Notes: generated from the letters alone by a model not told the origin. 64,000 bases of DNA from Halomonas litopenaei (GCF_003045775.1 NZ_PXNS01000008.1:27653-91652); one strand, 5' to 3'. Shown: positions 26,021 through 35,712, numbered from the stretch's first letter. Numbers and translations: made by a program.

Positions 26021-26428
26021 ATGCCTTTTTATCGCCACACCCTGCTGCTGACGCCTGTCTGGCTGCTGCTGAGCACACTTGCCATGGCCGATGGTTCGAG
26101 GGATAGCTGCGATCAGCGCGCGCAGGCACTCGAGCATGACCTCGCCTTCGCTCGTCATGCCGAGGACACCGCACGGGTGAATGAACTGGAACTCGCCCTG
26201 GATGGTGTCCGAAGCGGCTGCACCAGCGAAGACGTGCTCAGCCAGGCCGAGTCACGCGTACGTGAGGGTCAGCAGATGGTGGAACAGCGCCAGCAGGAGT
26301 TGAACGAGGCCTTCGACGAAGGTGATATCGGCCAGATAACGCGTAAACGCGAGGCTCTCGAGGTCGCCATCGAGGTGCTCAACGCTCGCATCGCCGCGCT
26401 CAAGGTGCTGCTGCCGTCGGCCAGCTGA
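26021..26428 (+). CDS. DUF1090 (YqjC-like) periplasmic protein
   Basis: The 135-residue protein has an N-terminal signal peptide (LLLTPVWLLLSTLAMA) and a helical mature part with two Cys (SCDQRAQALEHDL and GVRSGCTSED), matching DUF1090. The rest (AESRVREGQQMVEQRQQELNEA) is predicted coiled-coil by its heptad character. Its function is unknown. It stands alone between the tRNA and the convergent transporter gene. Confidence 0.8.
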   Translation: MPFYRHTLLLTPVWLLLSTLAMADGSRDSCDQRAQALEHDLAFARHAEDTARVNELELALDGVRSGCTSEDVLSQAESRVREGQQMVEQRQQELNEAFDEGDIGQITRKREALEVAIEVLNARIAALKVLLPSAS

Positions 26429-26543
26429 ACCTTGTACGGCTGACATTCGAGGGACAGTGCCAGCCGCAGAGCGTCAAGCGCTGGTAGCACCGCCAGTCTG
26501 ACAATCGGCTGTCGGGATGCTTGCCGACCGCCATTGGCCGCGC

Positions 26544-27467
26544 CTAGTCCCGGTCCTGGCGTCGCTCCCAGCGCTCCTCGACGGCGAGCCCTATCCAGAT
26601 GCCGGCGATCATGCAGGCCAGGGCGACGACCGCTCCCGGCGAGCCGGCCGGCAGCGCGATCAATAACTGCAGATCGTTGCCACCCAGCGCAAGCGAGGCG
26701 CCGATGCCCATCACGATTCCGGCCAGCAGATGCTTCACCCAGCGCCCCAGGGACCCCTGATACTCGCCCGGTCGGAAGTGGGCTCGCGCCGCTACCAGCA
26801 TTCCCGCCAGGATCGCGACGCTGATCAGGACGCGTCCGAGGCTAGGCCAGGCGACGGCCATGTCCATCGCCAGCGGCCGCTCGGTGACGTCTCGAATCAA
26901 CTGGCTCGGTGACCACAGTGGTTCCAGCACGCCCAACAGACCGCCTACCGCGCCGAACACCATGACACCCGCGTAGATACGGCGGTGAGCCGGCGACAGC
27001 CGCCAGATCGCCAGCAGCGAGACTGCGACGATACTCAGTACCAGCCACCAAGCCGGCGTGAAGGTCGTCGTCAGACGGGTGTAGGAGATATCAGGGGCGC
27101 CCAGATACAGCATCCACCACCCCAGAACCCAGCCCAGAATGGTGGCGAGCATGTGCCACTGCCCCCGCGCCAGGGCGGAAAGGGTCGAGATCGAACAGCC
27201 ATGATTGACCGCCGCGGCCAGGCCAAACAGCAGCCCACCGACGGCGAAGGGCCACCCGATCGCGTGACGTCTGAGCACCTCGCCAAGAGGGAAATGGATG
27301 AACAGGGGGCTGGCAAGCCAGAACCAGACGCCGCAGCCGACGATGGTCAGCAACAGACCCGGCCGCCACATGCGTATCCCCTGAACCGCACGCACCATGC
27401 AAAGACCGGTACGCTGGGCGAGCCACCCCAGCGCGACAGCCAGCAGCAGGGAGACCAACAGAGCCAT
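26544..27467 (-). CDS. YeeE/YedE-family transporter, possibly for thiosulfate or another sulfur compound
   Basis: The 307-residue protein has about nine hydrophobic segments and the two family motifs, RTGLCMVRAVQG (Cys23) and AAVNHGCSISTLSALARGQW (Cys91), plus a late Cys in ALACMIAGIW. In the thiosulfate importer TsuA three conserved cysteines at similar places carry the substrate, so this is a candidate sulfur-compound importer; the substrate is inferred. The ATG ending at 27467 has GAGGAG upstream; a GTG one codon earlier is possible. No TusA-like gene is adjacent. Confidence 0.82.
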   Translation of the reverse strand: MALLVSLLLAVALGWLAQRTGLCMVRAVQGIRMWRPGLLLTIVGCGVWFWLASPLFIHFPLGEVLRRHAIGWPFAVGGLLFGLAAAVNHGCSISTLSALARGQWHMLATILGWVLGWWMLYLGAPDISYTRLTTTFTPAWWLVLSIVAVSLLAIWRLSPAHRRIYAGVMVFGAVGGLLGVLEPLWSPSQLIRDVTERPLAMDMAVAWPSLGRVLISVAILAGMLVAARAHFRPGEYQGSLGRWVKHLLAGIVMGIGASLALGGNDLQLLIALPAGSPGAVVALACMIAGIWIGLAVEERWERRQDRD

Positions 27468-27846
27468 CACATCTCCTCGTTTACACGGTTCCGGAAATAC
27501 AAGGGCGGAACACTATCTGACGATCATGGCCGGCGATGGTGCGATACTGGCCGGCACGCCATGCTATTGCCCGGTGTGCCTCTACTTTCGGCATTCCTCT
27601 CTGCATTCCTGTCTGTTCAGAACGGGGGTCAGAGCTGGTGTCGCGGCGGATGGCCGGACAGGCCGTCACCCCGACGACGATCTCGAGGTCGTGCGGCCTC
27701 ACATCCATCCATAATGTAACAATATGCAATGAACGCCCCTGCCACCACACCAGCGTCAACGCAGATCGGGACCCGCGACATGTGCGGCTGGATGTGAGAG
27801 CCTTGCGATCAGCCGTCCTTTCCCGTTTCAAGCGATCTACCGTGCC
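27468..27846. other. 379-base intergenic region with nothing recognised
   Basis: It separates divergent genes and must contain their promoters. Frames crossing it show no recognisable domain. A short AT-rich patch (taacaatatgcaatgaa near 27716) is the only local feature. Confidence 0.4.
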
Positions 27847-28224
27847 ATGACCTTGTCCTTGTTTCTGCTCGTGTTCGTCGTCTGTCTGGTCGTCTTCGTC
27901 GCGGTGCTCGCGGTGTTGATGCTGTCCGGCACGCCACGATACCGCACCGAGCCACAGCACCTGCTTGACCTGTTCGACCGTGCTCTCGACAGCACAGTTG
28001 GCGAAGATGAATGGAATGCCGTCATCCTTTATCCGATCCGCCACGACGAGTACCTGGACGGCGTCCGACGCCGCGCTCGCAGCCTGGTCGATGAACACGG
28101 GCGCTTTGGCCGGGTGACCCGGGGCAAGGCCCTGCTGGACAGCGCCGGACAGGAGGACCTGCGTGCACTGCGCGACCACCTGGCCGCTCGTATCCGCCTC
28201 AGGGAGCAGCCCAGGGGGGACTGA
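27847..28224 (+). CDS. Uncharacterised protein with one N-terminal membrane segment
   Basis: I do not recognise this 125-residue protein. It starts with a single long hydrophobic helix (about residues 3-26), followed by a soluble part that looks helical: YRTEPQHLLDLFDRALDSTV, NAVILYPIRHDEYLDGVRRRA and LLDSAGQEDLRALRDHLAARI. Codon use looks like that of the neighbouring genes. There is no strong ribosome site before the ATG. It lies 68 bases before the AraC-type regulator on the same strand. Confidence 0.6.
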   Translation: MTLSLFLLVFVVCLVVFVAVLAVLMLSGTPRYRTEPQHLLDLFDRALDSTVGEDEWNAVILYPIRHDEYLDGVRRRARSLVDEHGRFGRVTRGKALLDSAGQEDLRALRDHLAARIRLREQPRGD

Positions 28225-28292
28225 CAGTCAGTGAGAATCCTGTACCCATCGGGTATGATGACGTCCTCGTTACCGCCTGCGGGAGCCCCCCG

Positions 28293-29117
28293 ATGAGCAG
28301 CGCCATCAGGCAGATCCCTCTGGACACCGCGACCCGGCATCACTCCCACGACTACCATCAGATCGTGATCGCCCTGGCCGGGCGCGCCGACTTCGACATC
28401 GAAGGCCTTGGCGGCACCATCGAGGCATTCTGCGGCTGCATCGTGCCCGCCAACCACCTCCACTACTACGCCGGCACCGGCAACAACCGCCAACTGATCC
28501 TCGACCTTCCCGATGACGCCCTGGCGCTCACCGGCCATCATCATGAACTGGCCAGGCTGTTCGACGCGCCACGTTTCTTCACCCTGGACGCACCTCTGAA
28601 ACAGTTCCTGGGTTTCGTGGTGGCCGAAATGAACCAGTTGGCGCTCGAGGGCCCCGTCCCTGCCCTGCATCAGGAGCGCCTGGCGACCACCCTGCTGGGC
28701 TCGTTGCATGCGCGTCTGGCCGGCGATGAAACCGGCGAGATGCACCACCGGCGCATCGACCTGCGCGCGCTCGATCGCTACATCGACGATCACCTGGCGC
28801 GCCGCTTCAAGGTCGCCGACCTGGCAGCCTTTGCCTGCCTCAGCGAAACCCACTTTACCGAACGCTTCCGCGCCCAGACGGGCATGTCACCCTGGCAATA
28901 CGTGATGCGTCGACGCCTGGAGGCATCACGTCAGCTGTTGATGCGCAGTCGCCTGCCGTTGTCGGAAATCGCCGCCCTCACCGGCTTCGCCCATCAGAGC
29001 GCCCTGTCCCGCGCCTACCGCAAGCACTATGGCCATCCCCCCAGCCAGACCCGACGTCATGTCAGCGAGATTTCGTCACCGAATCTCCACCATCTGACTG
29101 CCAAATCGGCACATTAA
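28293..29117 (+). CDS. AraC-family regulator, likely controlling putA
   Basis: The 274-residue protein has an N-terminal cupin-like sensor part (HHSHDYHQIVIALAGRADF) and a C-terminal AraC DNA-binding domain (residues about 165-265) with the two helix-turn-helix units ADLAAFACLSETHFTERFRAQTG and EIAALTGFAHQSALSRAYRKHYG. It lies directly upstream of putA in the same direction, and palindromic TTGCCAAAT sites fill the gap between them. AraC-type regulation of proline use is known in Pseudomonas, so control of putA/putP is a good inference. Confidence 0.87.
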   Translation: MSSAIRQIPLDTATRHHSHDYHQIVIALAGRADFDIEGLGGTIEAFCGCIVPANHLHYYAGTGNNRQLILDLPDDALALTGHHHELARLFDAPRFFTLDAPLKQFLGFVVAEMNQLALEGPVPALHQERLATTLLGSLHARLAGDETGEMHHRRIDLRALDRYIDDHLARRFKVADLAAFACLSETHFTERFRAQTGMSPWQYVMRRRLEASRQLLMRSRLPLSEIAALTGFAHQSALSRAYRKHYGHPPSQTRRHVSEISSPNLHHLTAKSAH

Positions 29118-29147
29118 AGCTAGGGTTAGTCGATAACGCCCGTGGAT

Positions 29148-29175
29148 TTGCCAAATCCTTCGGTGCATTTGGCAA
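29148..29175. promoter_or_regulatory. TTGCCAAAT palindrome upstream of putA
   Basis: TTGCCAAAT (29148-29156) and its exact inverse ATTTGGCAA (29167-29175) are separated by 10 bases. Further half-sites TGCCAAAT at 29099-29106 and TTGCCAA near 29201 flank it. It is the natural candidate operator for the adjacent AraC-type regulator. Confidence 0.6.
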
Positions 29176-29297
29176 GCATGGAAGAGGCATGCAACCTAGT
29201 CTTGCCAACATGCCCGGATTGCGCGACTGCACGTCCGCGATCGACTTTGCGGCAAGCCCTTTCTCCGCCCGCGGCGGTTCACCATTTGGGGACTGAC

Positions 29298-32200
29298 ATG
29301 CTCAACGCCAACAATATGCTCGACAACTCCACCTGGCAGCAGGATCTGGATACACTCTTTGCGCGCATCAGCGATCACTACGTGGTCGAAGAAAACGCCT
29401 TCGTAAGTGAATTGATCAAGCTGATCGATGGCAAGGACGAGCACATCGAGCGCGTCGCCGACAAGACGGCTTCTCTCGTGCGCGAAGTGCGCGAGATGGA
29501 CACCGCCGTCGATACCATCGACGAGCTGCTGCAGCAGTACAGCCTGGATACCCACGAAGGCTTGATGCTGATGTGTCTGGCCGAGGCGATGCTGCGCATC
29601 CCCGACAAGGCCACCGCCGATGCACTGATCGAAGATCGACTGGGCCCGGCCGACTGGAAGGCCCACCTCGGCAAGAGCGAGTCCTGGATGGTCAACGCCT
29701 CCACCTGGGGCCTTCTGATGACCGGCCGGGTGGTGAGCCTGGACAAGCCCAAGGATGGCAAGCCCAGCGGTTTCATCAACAAGATGGTCAACCGCATGGG
29801 CGAGCCGGTCATTCGCCGGGCCATGGTCGAAGCCATGAAGGTGATGGGCAAGCAGTTCGTGCTGGGGCGTGATATAGACGAAGCGCTCAAGCGCTCCAAG
29901 CCGCTGTTCGACAAGGGCTATACCTACTCCTACGACATGCTGGGCGAGGCCGCCCGTACCCGGCGTGATGCCGGCCGCTACTTCGACGACTACGCCACCG
30001 CCATCCGCCAGGTCGGCAAGACCAGCCGCAACCTGGGCGACAGGACGCCGGCACCGTCGATCTCGATCAAGCTGTCCGCGCTGCACCCGCGCTACGAGTT
30101 TGGCCGCCGCGAACAGGTCCTCGAGGAGCTGGTGGGCAGCGTCAAGGAGCTGGCCAAGCTGGCCCGGGACAATGACGTGGCGGTGACCATCGACGCCGAG
30201 GAGGTCGACCGCCTGGAGTTGTCGCTGGAGGTCTTCCGCGCCGTCTACGAGAGCGACATCTGCCGCGGCTGGGGCCACTTCGGTCTGGTGGTGCAGGCCT
30301 ACTCCAAGCGCGCCCTGCCGGTGCTGCACTACCTCAACCGTCTGGCCGACTTCCAGGGTGACGAGATCCCGTTGCGTCTGGTCAAGGGCGCCTACTGGGA
30401 CACCGAGATCAAGGAGTCCCAGCAGCTCGGCGTCGACGGCTATCCGGTGTTCACCCGCAAGGCCTCCACCGATGTGGCCTACCTGGCCTGCGCGCGCTTC
30501 CTGCTGTCCGATGCCACCAAGGGTCGCATCTTCCCGCAGTTCGCCACCCATAACGCCCATACCATCACCACCATCCTCGAGCAGGCCAACCACACCAGCC
30601 GAGCCTTCGAGTTCCAGCGCCTGCACGGCATGGGCGAGGCACTCTACGATGCCGCGCTAAAGCGTGCACCTGAAGGCACCTACTGCCGTATCTACGCCCC
30701 AGTGGGCGCCCACAAGGACCTGCTGCCCTACCTGGTTCGCCGACTGCTCGAGAACGGTGCCAACTCCTCCTTCGTGCATCAGCTGGTGGACCCCAAGGTG
30801 CCGGTGGAGTCGCTGTGCGTCCATCCCATCGAGACACTGCGACAGTTCGACAGCCTGTCCAATCCCCAGATTCCGCTGCCTCGCGACATCTATGGCGAGC
30901 ACCGCCCCAACTCCCGCGGCGTCAACCTGACCATCAACAGCCAGTACCAGCCGCTGATGGAGGCCATGGGCAAGCACATGGATACCCGCTACCAGGCGCG
31001 TCCGCTGCTGGCCTTCGAGGTCGCCGAGGACCCCGCCCAGACCCACGAAGTCACCAGTCCCTACGACCGTCGCCAGGTGGTCGGTAGCGTGCAGTGGACC
31101 ACCCGCGAACAGACCGAGCGGGCGGTGGACGCGGCCTGGGCTGCCTTCCCGGCATGGGAGGTCACCCCGGTCAAGGAGCGCGCCGACATCCTGAGGCGCT
31201 TCGCCGACCTGATGGAAGAGCACCTGGCGGAGCTGATGGCGCTGTGCTCGCGTGAAGGTGGCAAGCTGTTGACCGACGGCGTCGACGAGATCCGCGAAGC
31301 GGTGGACTTCTGTCGCTACTATGCGGTGCGCGCCGAGGAGATCTTCGGTGAGCCCACCGAGCTGCCCGGCCCCACCGGCGAGTCCAATCGTCTGCACATG
31401 GGCGGCAAGGGGGTGTTCGCCGCGATCAGCCCGTGGAACTTCCCGGTGGCAATCTTCTGCGGCCAGATGGTCGCCACCGCGGTGGCCGGCAATACCGTGC
31501 TGGCCAAGCCCGCCGAGCAGACGTCGATCGTTGCCCACCGGGTGGTCGAGCTGCTGTACCAGGCCGGCATGCCGCGTGAAGTGGTGCAGTTGCTGCCCGG
31601 CGACGGCCCCACCGTGGGCAGCGTGCTGACCGGCGATTCGCGGATCACCGGGGTGGTCTTCACCGGCGGTACCGATACCGCCCAGATCATCAACCGCGCC
31701 CTGGCCGAGCGTGAGAATGCGCCGCTGCCGACACTGGTGGCCGAGACCGGCGGCATGAACGCGATGATCGTCGACTCCACCGCCCTGCCCGAGCAGGTCG
31801 TCGCCGACGTCATCCACTCGGCCTTCCAGAGCGCCGGACAGCGCTGCTCGGCCTTGCGGGTGCTCTACCTGCAGGACGACGTCGCCGACCGTGTGCTACA
31901 GATCCTCGACGGCGCCATGGCCGAACTCCACGTGGGTGACCCACGCGACCTCGGCACCGACGTAGGCCCGGTGATCGACGAGGACGCGCGCAAGAACCTG
32001 CAGGCGCATATCGATCGGCTGAAGGGTGAAGGACGTCTGATCAGCGAAACGCCGCTGAAGCCCGAGCACACCAGTGAAGGCACCTTTGTCGCCCCGGCGG
32101 CCTTCACCATCGATGGTATCGATGCGCTCGAGCGTGAACAGTTCGGCCCGGTGCTGCACGTGGTGCGCTGGAAGTCCAACGAGCTCGACAAGGTGATCGC

Positions 32201-32489
32201 CTCGATCAACGCGCGTGGTTATGGCCTGACCTTCGGCGTGCACAGCCGCAACGAATCCTTTGCCGATGAAATAGCGCGGAAAGTGCGCGTTGGCAACGTC
32301 TACATCAACCGCAATATCATTGGTGCTGTCGTAGGCGTTCAACCCTTCGGCGGTCAGGGGCTCTCCGGCACCGGTCCCAAGGCCGGCGGCCCCAACTACC
32401 TGTTGCGTTTCGCCACCGAGAAGACGGTGACCAACAACACGGCGGCACTCGGCGGCAACGCCTCGCTGCTGGCGCTAGGGGACGAGTAA
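29298..32489 (+). CDS. putA: Bifunctional proline dehydrogenase / glutamate-semialdehyde dehydrogenase
   Basis: The 1063-residue enzyme oxidises proline to glutamate in two steps. The N-terminal half is the FAD proline dehydrogenase barrel (SIKLSALHPRYE, RLVKGAYWDTEIK, FATHNAHT, and the late barrel signature QRLHGMGEALYD). The second half is an aldehyde dehydrogenase (SPWNFPVAIF, KPAEQTSIVAHRV, VFTGGTDTAQ, catalytic Cys850 in SAGQRCSAL, VGVQPFGGQGLSGTGPKAGG). There is no N-terminal ribbon-helix-helix domain, so it is not its own repressor. I chose the ATG at 29298, after GGGGA; 52 upstream in-frame residues are not conserved. putP follows. Confidence 0.96.
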   Translation: MLNANNMLDNSTWQQDLDTLFARISDHYVVEENAFVSELIKLIDGKDEHIERVADKTASLVREVREMDTAVDTIDELLQQYSLDTHEGLMLMCLAEAMLRIPDKATADALIEDRLGPADWKAHLGKSESWMVNASTWGLLMTGRVVSLDKPKDGKPSGFINKMVNRMGEPVIRRAMVEAMKVMGKQFVLGRDIDEALKRSKPLFDKGYTYSYDMLGEAARTRRDAGRYFDDYATAIRQVGKTSRNLGDRTPAPSISIKLSALHPRYEFGRREQVLEELVGSVKELAKLARDNDVAVTIDAEEVDRLELSLEVFRAVYESDICRGWGHFGLVVQAYSKRALPVLHYLNRLADFQGDEIPLRLVKGAYWDTEIKESQQLGVDGYPVFTRKASTDVAYLACARFLLSDATKGRIFPQFATHNAHTITTILEQANHTSRAFEFQRLHGMGEALYDAALKRAPEGTYCRIYAPVGAHKDLLPYLVRRLLENGANSSFVHQLVDPKVPVESLCVHPIETLRQFDSLSNPQIPLPRDIYGEHRPNSRGVNLTINSQYQPLMEAMGKHMDTRYQARPLLAFEVAEDPAQTHEVTSPYDRRQVVGSVQWTTREQTERAVDAAWAAFPAWEVTPVKERADILRRFADLMEEHLAELMALCSREGGKLLTDGVDEIREAVDFCRYYAVRAEEIFGEPTELPGPTGESNRLHMGGKGVFAAISPWNFPVAIFCGQMVATAVAGNTVLAKPAEQTSIVAHRVVELLYQAGMPREVVQLLPGDGPTVGSVLTGDSRITGVVFTGGTDTAQIINRALAERENAPLPTLVAETGGMNAMIVDSTALPEQVVADVIHSAFQSAGQRCSALRVLYLQDDVADRVLQILDGAMAELHVGDPRDLGTDVGPVIDEDARKNLQAHIDRLKGEGRLISETPLKPEHTSEGTFVAPAAFTIDGIDALEREQFGPVLHVVRWKSNELDKVIASINARGYGLTFGVHSRNESFADEIARKVRVGNVYINRNIIGAVVGVQPFGGQGLSGTGPKAGGPNYLLRFATEKTVTNNTAALGGNASLLALGDE

Positions 32490-32523
32490 GTCAGGCCCTG
32501 GCCTGCTGGTCCAACGCACTCAC

Positions 32524-32545
32524 CCGACGGTCGGCGCACCGTCGG
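32524..32545 (+). terminator. Hairpin in the putA-putP gap
   Basis: Arms ccgacggt and accgtcgg enclose a 6-base loop, 35 bases after putA. No T run follows; it may only attenuate read-through into putP. Confidence 0.4.
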
Positions 32546-32698
32546 CAACCGGCGCTCACCCACTACCCCGAGGGGAGCGCCGGATCGCAGGGACGCGCGT
32601 GACGACCGCGCCCACACGGGGAGATCATCGCGCTCGACACAGGGCCGGTGACTTGAGAACGCCAACCACCCACGACAAAAACCACAAGGAACGCTCCC

Positions 32699-34177
32699 AT
32701 GGTCGAAAACAACGCCACCATTGGCATCACGTTCGCGCTGTATCTGATATTGATGCTGGTCATCGGTATCATTGCTTACAAGCGCACCACCAATCTGTCC
32801 GACTATATCCTTGGTGGCCGCTCGCTTGGCCCCTGGACGTCGGCGATATCTGCCGGCGCCTCGGACATGTCGGGCTGGCTGCTGCTGGGTCTGCCCGGTG
32901 CGGCCTACGTCAGCGGTCTGTCGGCCTCCTGGATCGCCGTGGGCCTGTTGATCGGCACCTGGCTCAACTGGCTGATCGTCGCCCGGCGCATGCGCGTCTA
33001 CACCTTCAAGGCCAATGACGCCCTGACCCTGCCGGACTTCTTCGCCAAGCGCTTTCGCGAGAAGGCACCGCTGTTGCGGGTGATCTCGGCGGTCTTCATC
33101 CTCTTGTTCTTCCTGTTCTACACCAGCTCCGGCCTGGTTGCCGGCGGCAAGCTGTTCGAGACGGTATTCGGCTTCGACTACACCATCGCGGTGACCGTCG
33201 GTACGCTGGCCATCATCTCCTATACCTTCTTTGGCGGCTTCCTGGCGGTCTCCTGGACCGACCTGATCCAGGGTCTGATGATGGCGGCGGCGCTGCTGGT
33301 CGTGCCGGTCATCGCCCTGACCGAACTGGGTGGCTTCAGCGGCAGTGGCCAGCAGATCCTGGCCGAGAACCCCGACATGCTGAGCTGGTTCGTCGATGCG
33401 TCCACCGGTGAAACCCTGACCGCCATCGGCATCATCAGTTCGCTGGCCTGGGGCCTTGGCTACTTCGGCCAGCCGCACATCCTGGCGCGTTTCGCGGCCA
33501 TCCGCTCCGAAGCCGACATCCCCGCCGCCCGCCGCATCGCCGTGACCTGGTCGGGCCTGTGCCTGGTCTGCGCCATGGCGGTCGGTCTGCTGGGCCTGGT
33601 CTACATGACCCGCGACCTGGGTGACGGCGAGACCATCTTCATGGTCATGGTCAACGCCATCTTCCATCCGCTGGTCGCCGGTGTGCTGCTCGCCGCCATC
33701 CTGGCTGCGGTCATGTCCACCGCCGACTCCCAGCTGCTGGTGTCGTCCTCTGCCCTGACCGATGACTTCTACAAGGCGCTGTTCCGCCCCGACGCCAGCC
33801 AGTCCGAGCTGGTCTGGGTCGGCCGCTTTGCGGTCATCGGCATCGCCGTCATCGCCTACCTGCTGGCGATGAACCCGGACTCCACGGTACTGGGACTGGT
33901 GTCCTACGCCTGGGCCGGTTTCGGCGCCGCCTTCGGTCCTGCACTGATCATGTCGCTGTACTGGCGTCGCATGAACCAGTGGGGTGCGCTGGCCGGTATC
34001 GTGGTCGGTGGCATCACCGTGGTGGCCTGGGCCGAGATGTCCGGCGGGCTGTTCGATCTTTACGAGATCGTGCCCGGCGTGATCTTCGCCTACATCGCCA
34101 TCGTGGTGGTGAGCTTGATGACCGCCGAGCCGAGCAAGGAGATCACCGAGCAGTTCGACACCCTGGAAGACGCCTGA
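32699..34177 (+). CDS. putP: Sodium/proline symporter
   Basis: The 492-residue membrane protein belongs to the solute:sodium symporter family. PutP hallmarks include NLSDYILGGRSLGPWTSAIS, GASDMSGWLLLGLPGAAY, TFKANDALTLPDFFAKRF, YTSSGLVAGGKLFE and ILAAVMSTADSQLLVSSSAL with Na+-site residues. It imports proline, both food for PutA and an osmoprotectant in salt-adapted bacteria. AAGGA precedes the ATG. It lies 209 bases after putA on the same strand and ends at a strong terminator. Confidence 0.96.
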   Translation: MVENNATIGITFALYLILMLVIGIIAYKRTTNLSDYILGGRSLGPWTSAISAGASDMSGWLLLGLPGAAYVSGLSASWIAVGLLIGTWLNWLIVARRMRVYTFKANDALTLPDFFAKRFREKAPLLRVISAVFILLFFLFYTSSGLVAGGKLFETVFGFDYTIAVTVGTLAIISYTFFGGFLAVSWTDLIQGLMMAAALLVVPVIALTELGGFSGSGQQILAENPDMLSWFVDASTGETLTAIGIISSLAWGLGYFGQPHILARFAAIRSEADIPAARRIAVTWSGLCLVCAMAVGLLGLVYMTRDLGDGETIFMVMVNAIFHPLVAGVLLAAILAAVMSTADSQLLVSSSALTDDFYKALFRPDASQSELVWVGRFAVIGIAVIAYLLAMNPDSTVLGLVSYAWAGFGAAFGPALIMSLYWRRMNQWGALAGIVVGGITVVAWAEMSGGLFDLYEIVPGVIFAYIAIVVVSLMTAEPSKEITEQFDTLEDA

Positions 34178-34200
34178 TCGTCAGTGATCGTCTGCCACGC

Positions 34201-34228
34201 AAGAAGGCCGCCCTCGGGCGGCCTTCTT
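34201..34228 (+). terminator. Bidirectional terminator after putP
   Basis: Perfect 13-base arms aagaaggccgccc and gggcggccttctt with a TC loop, beginning 23 bases after the putP stop; the flanking A and T bases allow function on both strands. Confidence 0.85.
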
Positions 34229-34320
34229 CGTTACGGGACACATCCAGCACGCACCTGGCGCTCAACGCTCACTGACGGTCGAACCGCCCTGCCCACCTTA
34301 GCCGTGCACATCAGCCCCGT

Positions 34321-34641
34321 TCAAAACAGGCCGGCGTAGCGACACAGCAGCAGCACGATAAAGCTGACCAGTGCCAGCGGATACCAGGGCATGGCCCCCG
34401 CCAGACGCCACCAGCCGGGTACCGGTGAGAAGTGCAGCGGCATGGACAACCCCCCGCCCAGCGCCCACACGCCCAGAACGACCATGGCCAGCCTCGCCGG
34501 CGTCGGGAGATCACGAATCAGCCAGGGTTCCAGCAGCAGCCACACCGCCAACAGAGCGGTCAGTGCGAGCACCAGTGCCGCCCCGCCCCAGGGCAGCGGC
34601 GACATGCCGAGCAACCTCTCACGCCTTCGTCTGGCCACCAT
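34321..34641 (-). CDS. Small uncharacterised membrane protein
   Basis: I do not recognise this 106-residue protein. It has an Arg-rich N-terminus (MVARRRRERLLG), then three hydrophobic segments (ALVLALTALLAVWLLL, LAMVVLGVWALGGGLSM, YPLALVSFIVLLLCRYAG). The ATG ending at 34641 is preceded by GGAGGAG, which favours it over an in-frame start 10 codons upstream. It is convergent with putP and divergent from the first ompW gene. Confidence 0.6.
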   Translation of the reverse strand: MVARRRRERLLGMSPLPWGGAALVLALTALLAVWLLLEPWLIRDLPTPARLAMVVLGVWALGGGLSMPLHFSPVPGWWRLAGAMPWYPLALVSFIVLLLCRYAGLF

Positions 34642-34940
34642 CCCGCACTCTCCTCCGGAGTCTTCTCCCACAGTGAAGACGATTTATCGCCGGACGGCGA
34701 GCGTTTATGCAGTGCACAAGCGCGCATCGATGTCTACGCCACAATGTGCAAAAAAATTGTACAGCATTTACATTACCTACCCGCCCAAGTCGATTTAGTT
34801 CCATAAATTCTGGCTAGTTACTGCTATCTGGCCAATTAAATATTTCTACAAGACATTTAGAAACACTGTTCGTAAACTGCGAAGCGTACAAGGTTACTTC
34901 CCTCGGGAAGGATGCCATCGGATCATCAAGGAGGTCCCGC
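34642..34940. other. AT-rich 299-base region upstream of the first ompW gene
   Basis: No gene is seen. The part from about 34740 to 34880 is clearly AT-richer than the genome around it and should hold the ompW promoter and perhaps an H-NS-like binding site. I searched by eye for an FNR box and found none, unlike the second ompW gene. Confidence 0.45.
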
Positions 34941-35549
34941 ATGAACATGACTCGACTGATGGGCACCGCAGCCCTGCTCGCTACCACCACCTTCGCCGCC
35001 CAGTCTGCCCTGGCCTATCAGGCAGGTGACATCTACGTGCGCGGTGGCTTCGAGAAAGCCGATCCCACCTCGGACAACGGCGATATCGCCAACCAGGATC
35101 TCGATGTCTCCGAGGAGAACGGCTTCGCCTACGGCGCCGGCTACCTGTTCCACGACAAGTTTGGTGTCGAGCTCAACGGCTCCGAGGCTATGGAGCACGA
35201 TATCGCGGTCAACGGCGGTAATGTGGGCAGCGTCGACCGTACCCCGGTCAACCTGATGCTCAACTACTACCCGCTGGGCGGCGTGGAAAACGCTCGCGTC
35301 CACCCCTACGTTGGCGTGGGCATGAACTACACCCACTTCTCCGACGAGAGCTTCAACGCCGACCTCGATAGCTCCTACGGCGCCGCAGCCCAGGTGGGTC
35401 TCGACCTCAGCGTCACCGACAACCTGCTGGTCGGCACCTACGCCCGCTACGCCGATGTCGATTCCGATATCGAGGTCAACGGCCACGATGTCGGCGAGGC
35501 CGAGATCGATCCGATGACCATCGGTGCCGGCGTCACCTATCGTTTCTAA
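34941..35549 (+). CDS. OmpW-family outer membrane protein (copy 1)
   Basis: The 202-residue protein has a signal peptide (cleavage after AQSALA) and an eight-stranded barrel typical of OmpW: YQAGDIYVRGGFEKADP, FAYGAGYLFHDKFGVELNG, VNLMLNYYPLGG, HPYVGVGMNYTHFSDE, ending with the C-terminal Phe needed for outer membrane insertion (GVTYRF). OmpW proteins form small channels for hydrophobic or other small molecules. The ATG has AAGGAGG upstream. A paralogue lies next to it on the same strand, after a terminator. Confidence 0.92.
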   Translation: MNMTRLMGTAALLATTTFAAQSALAYQAGDIYVRGGFEKADPTSDNGDIANQDLDVSEENGFAYGAGYLFHDKFGVELNGSEAMEHDIAVNGGNVGSVDRTPVNLMLNYYPLGGVENARVHPYVGVGMNYTHFSDESFNADLDSSYGAAAQVGLDLSVTDNLLVGTYARYADVDSDIEVNGHDVGEAEIDPMTIGAGVTYRF

Positions 35550-35642
35550 GCGCTTGCGCTGTATTGAGAAAACGCCTGCGCGATCTTGAAATAAGCGGTT
35601 GAACGGTCAGCTCGATCGCGCCGCATTCCAACCGCAGCATCG

Positions 35643-35673
35643 AAGGCGTCTGGCTTTGCCAGGCGCCTTTTCT
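35643..35673 (+). terminator. Intrinsic terminator after ompW copy 1
   Basis: aaggcgtctggc pairs with gccaggcgcctt (one wobble) around a TTT loop and runs into TTTTC. It makes the two ompW genes separate transcription units. Confidence 0.85.
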
Positions 35674-35712
35674 GGTGCGTTGCCGGTTCATTTTTGTCGA
35701 CCAAAGGAGGTA

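Noticed and set aside
27468..27846. Open frames of about 230 codons on the minus strand crossing this spacer
   Set aside because: No recognisable domain, composition of a shadow frame, and overlap with the better-supported plus-strand membrane protein gene.
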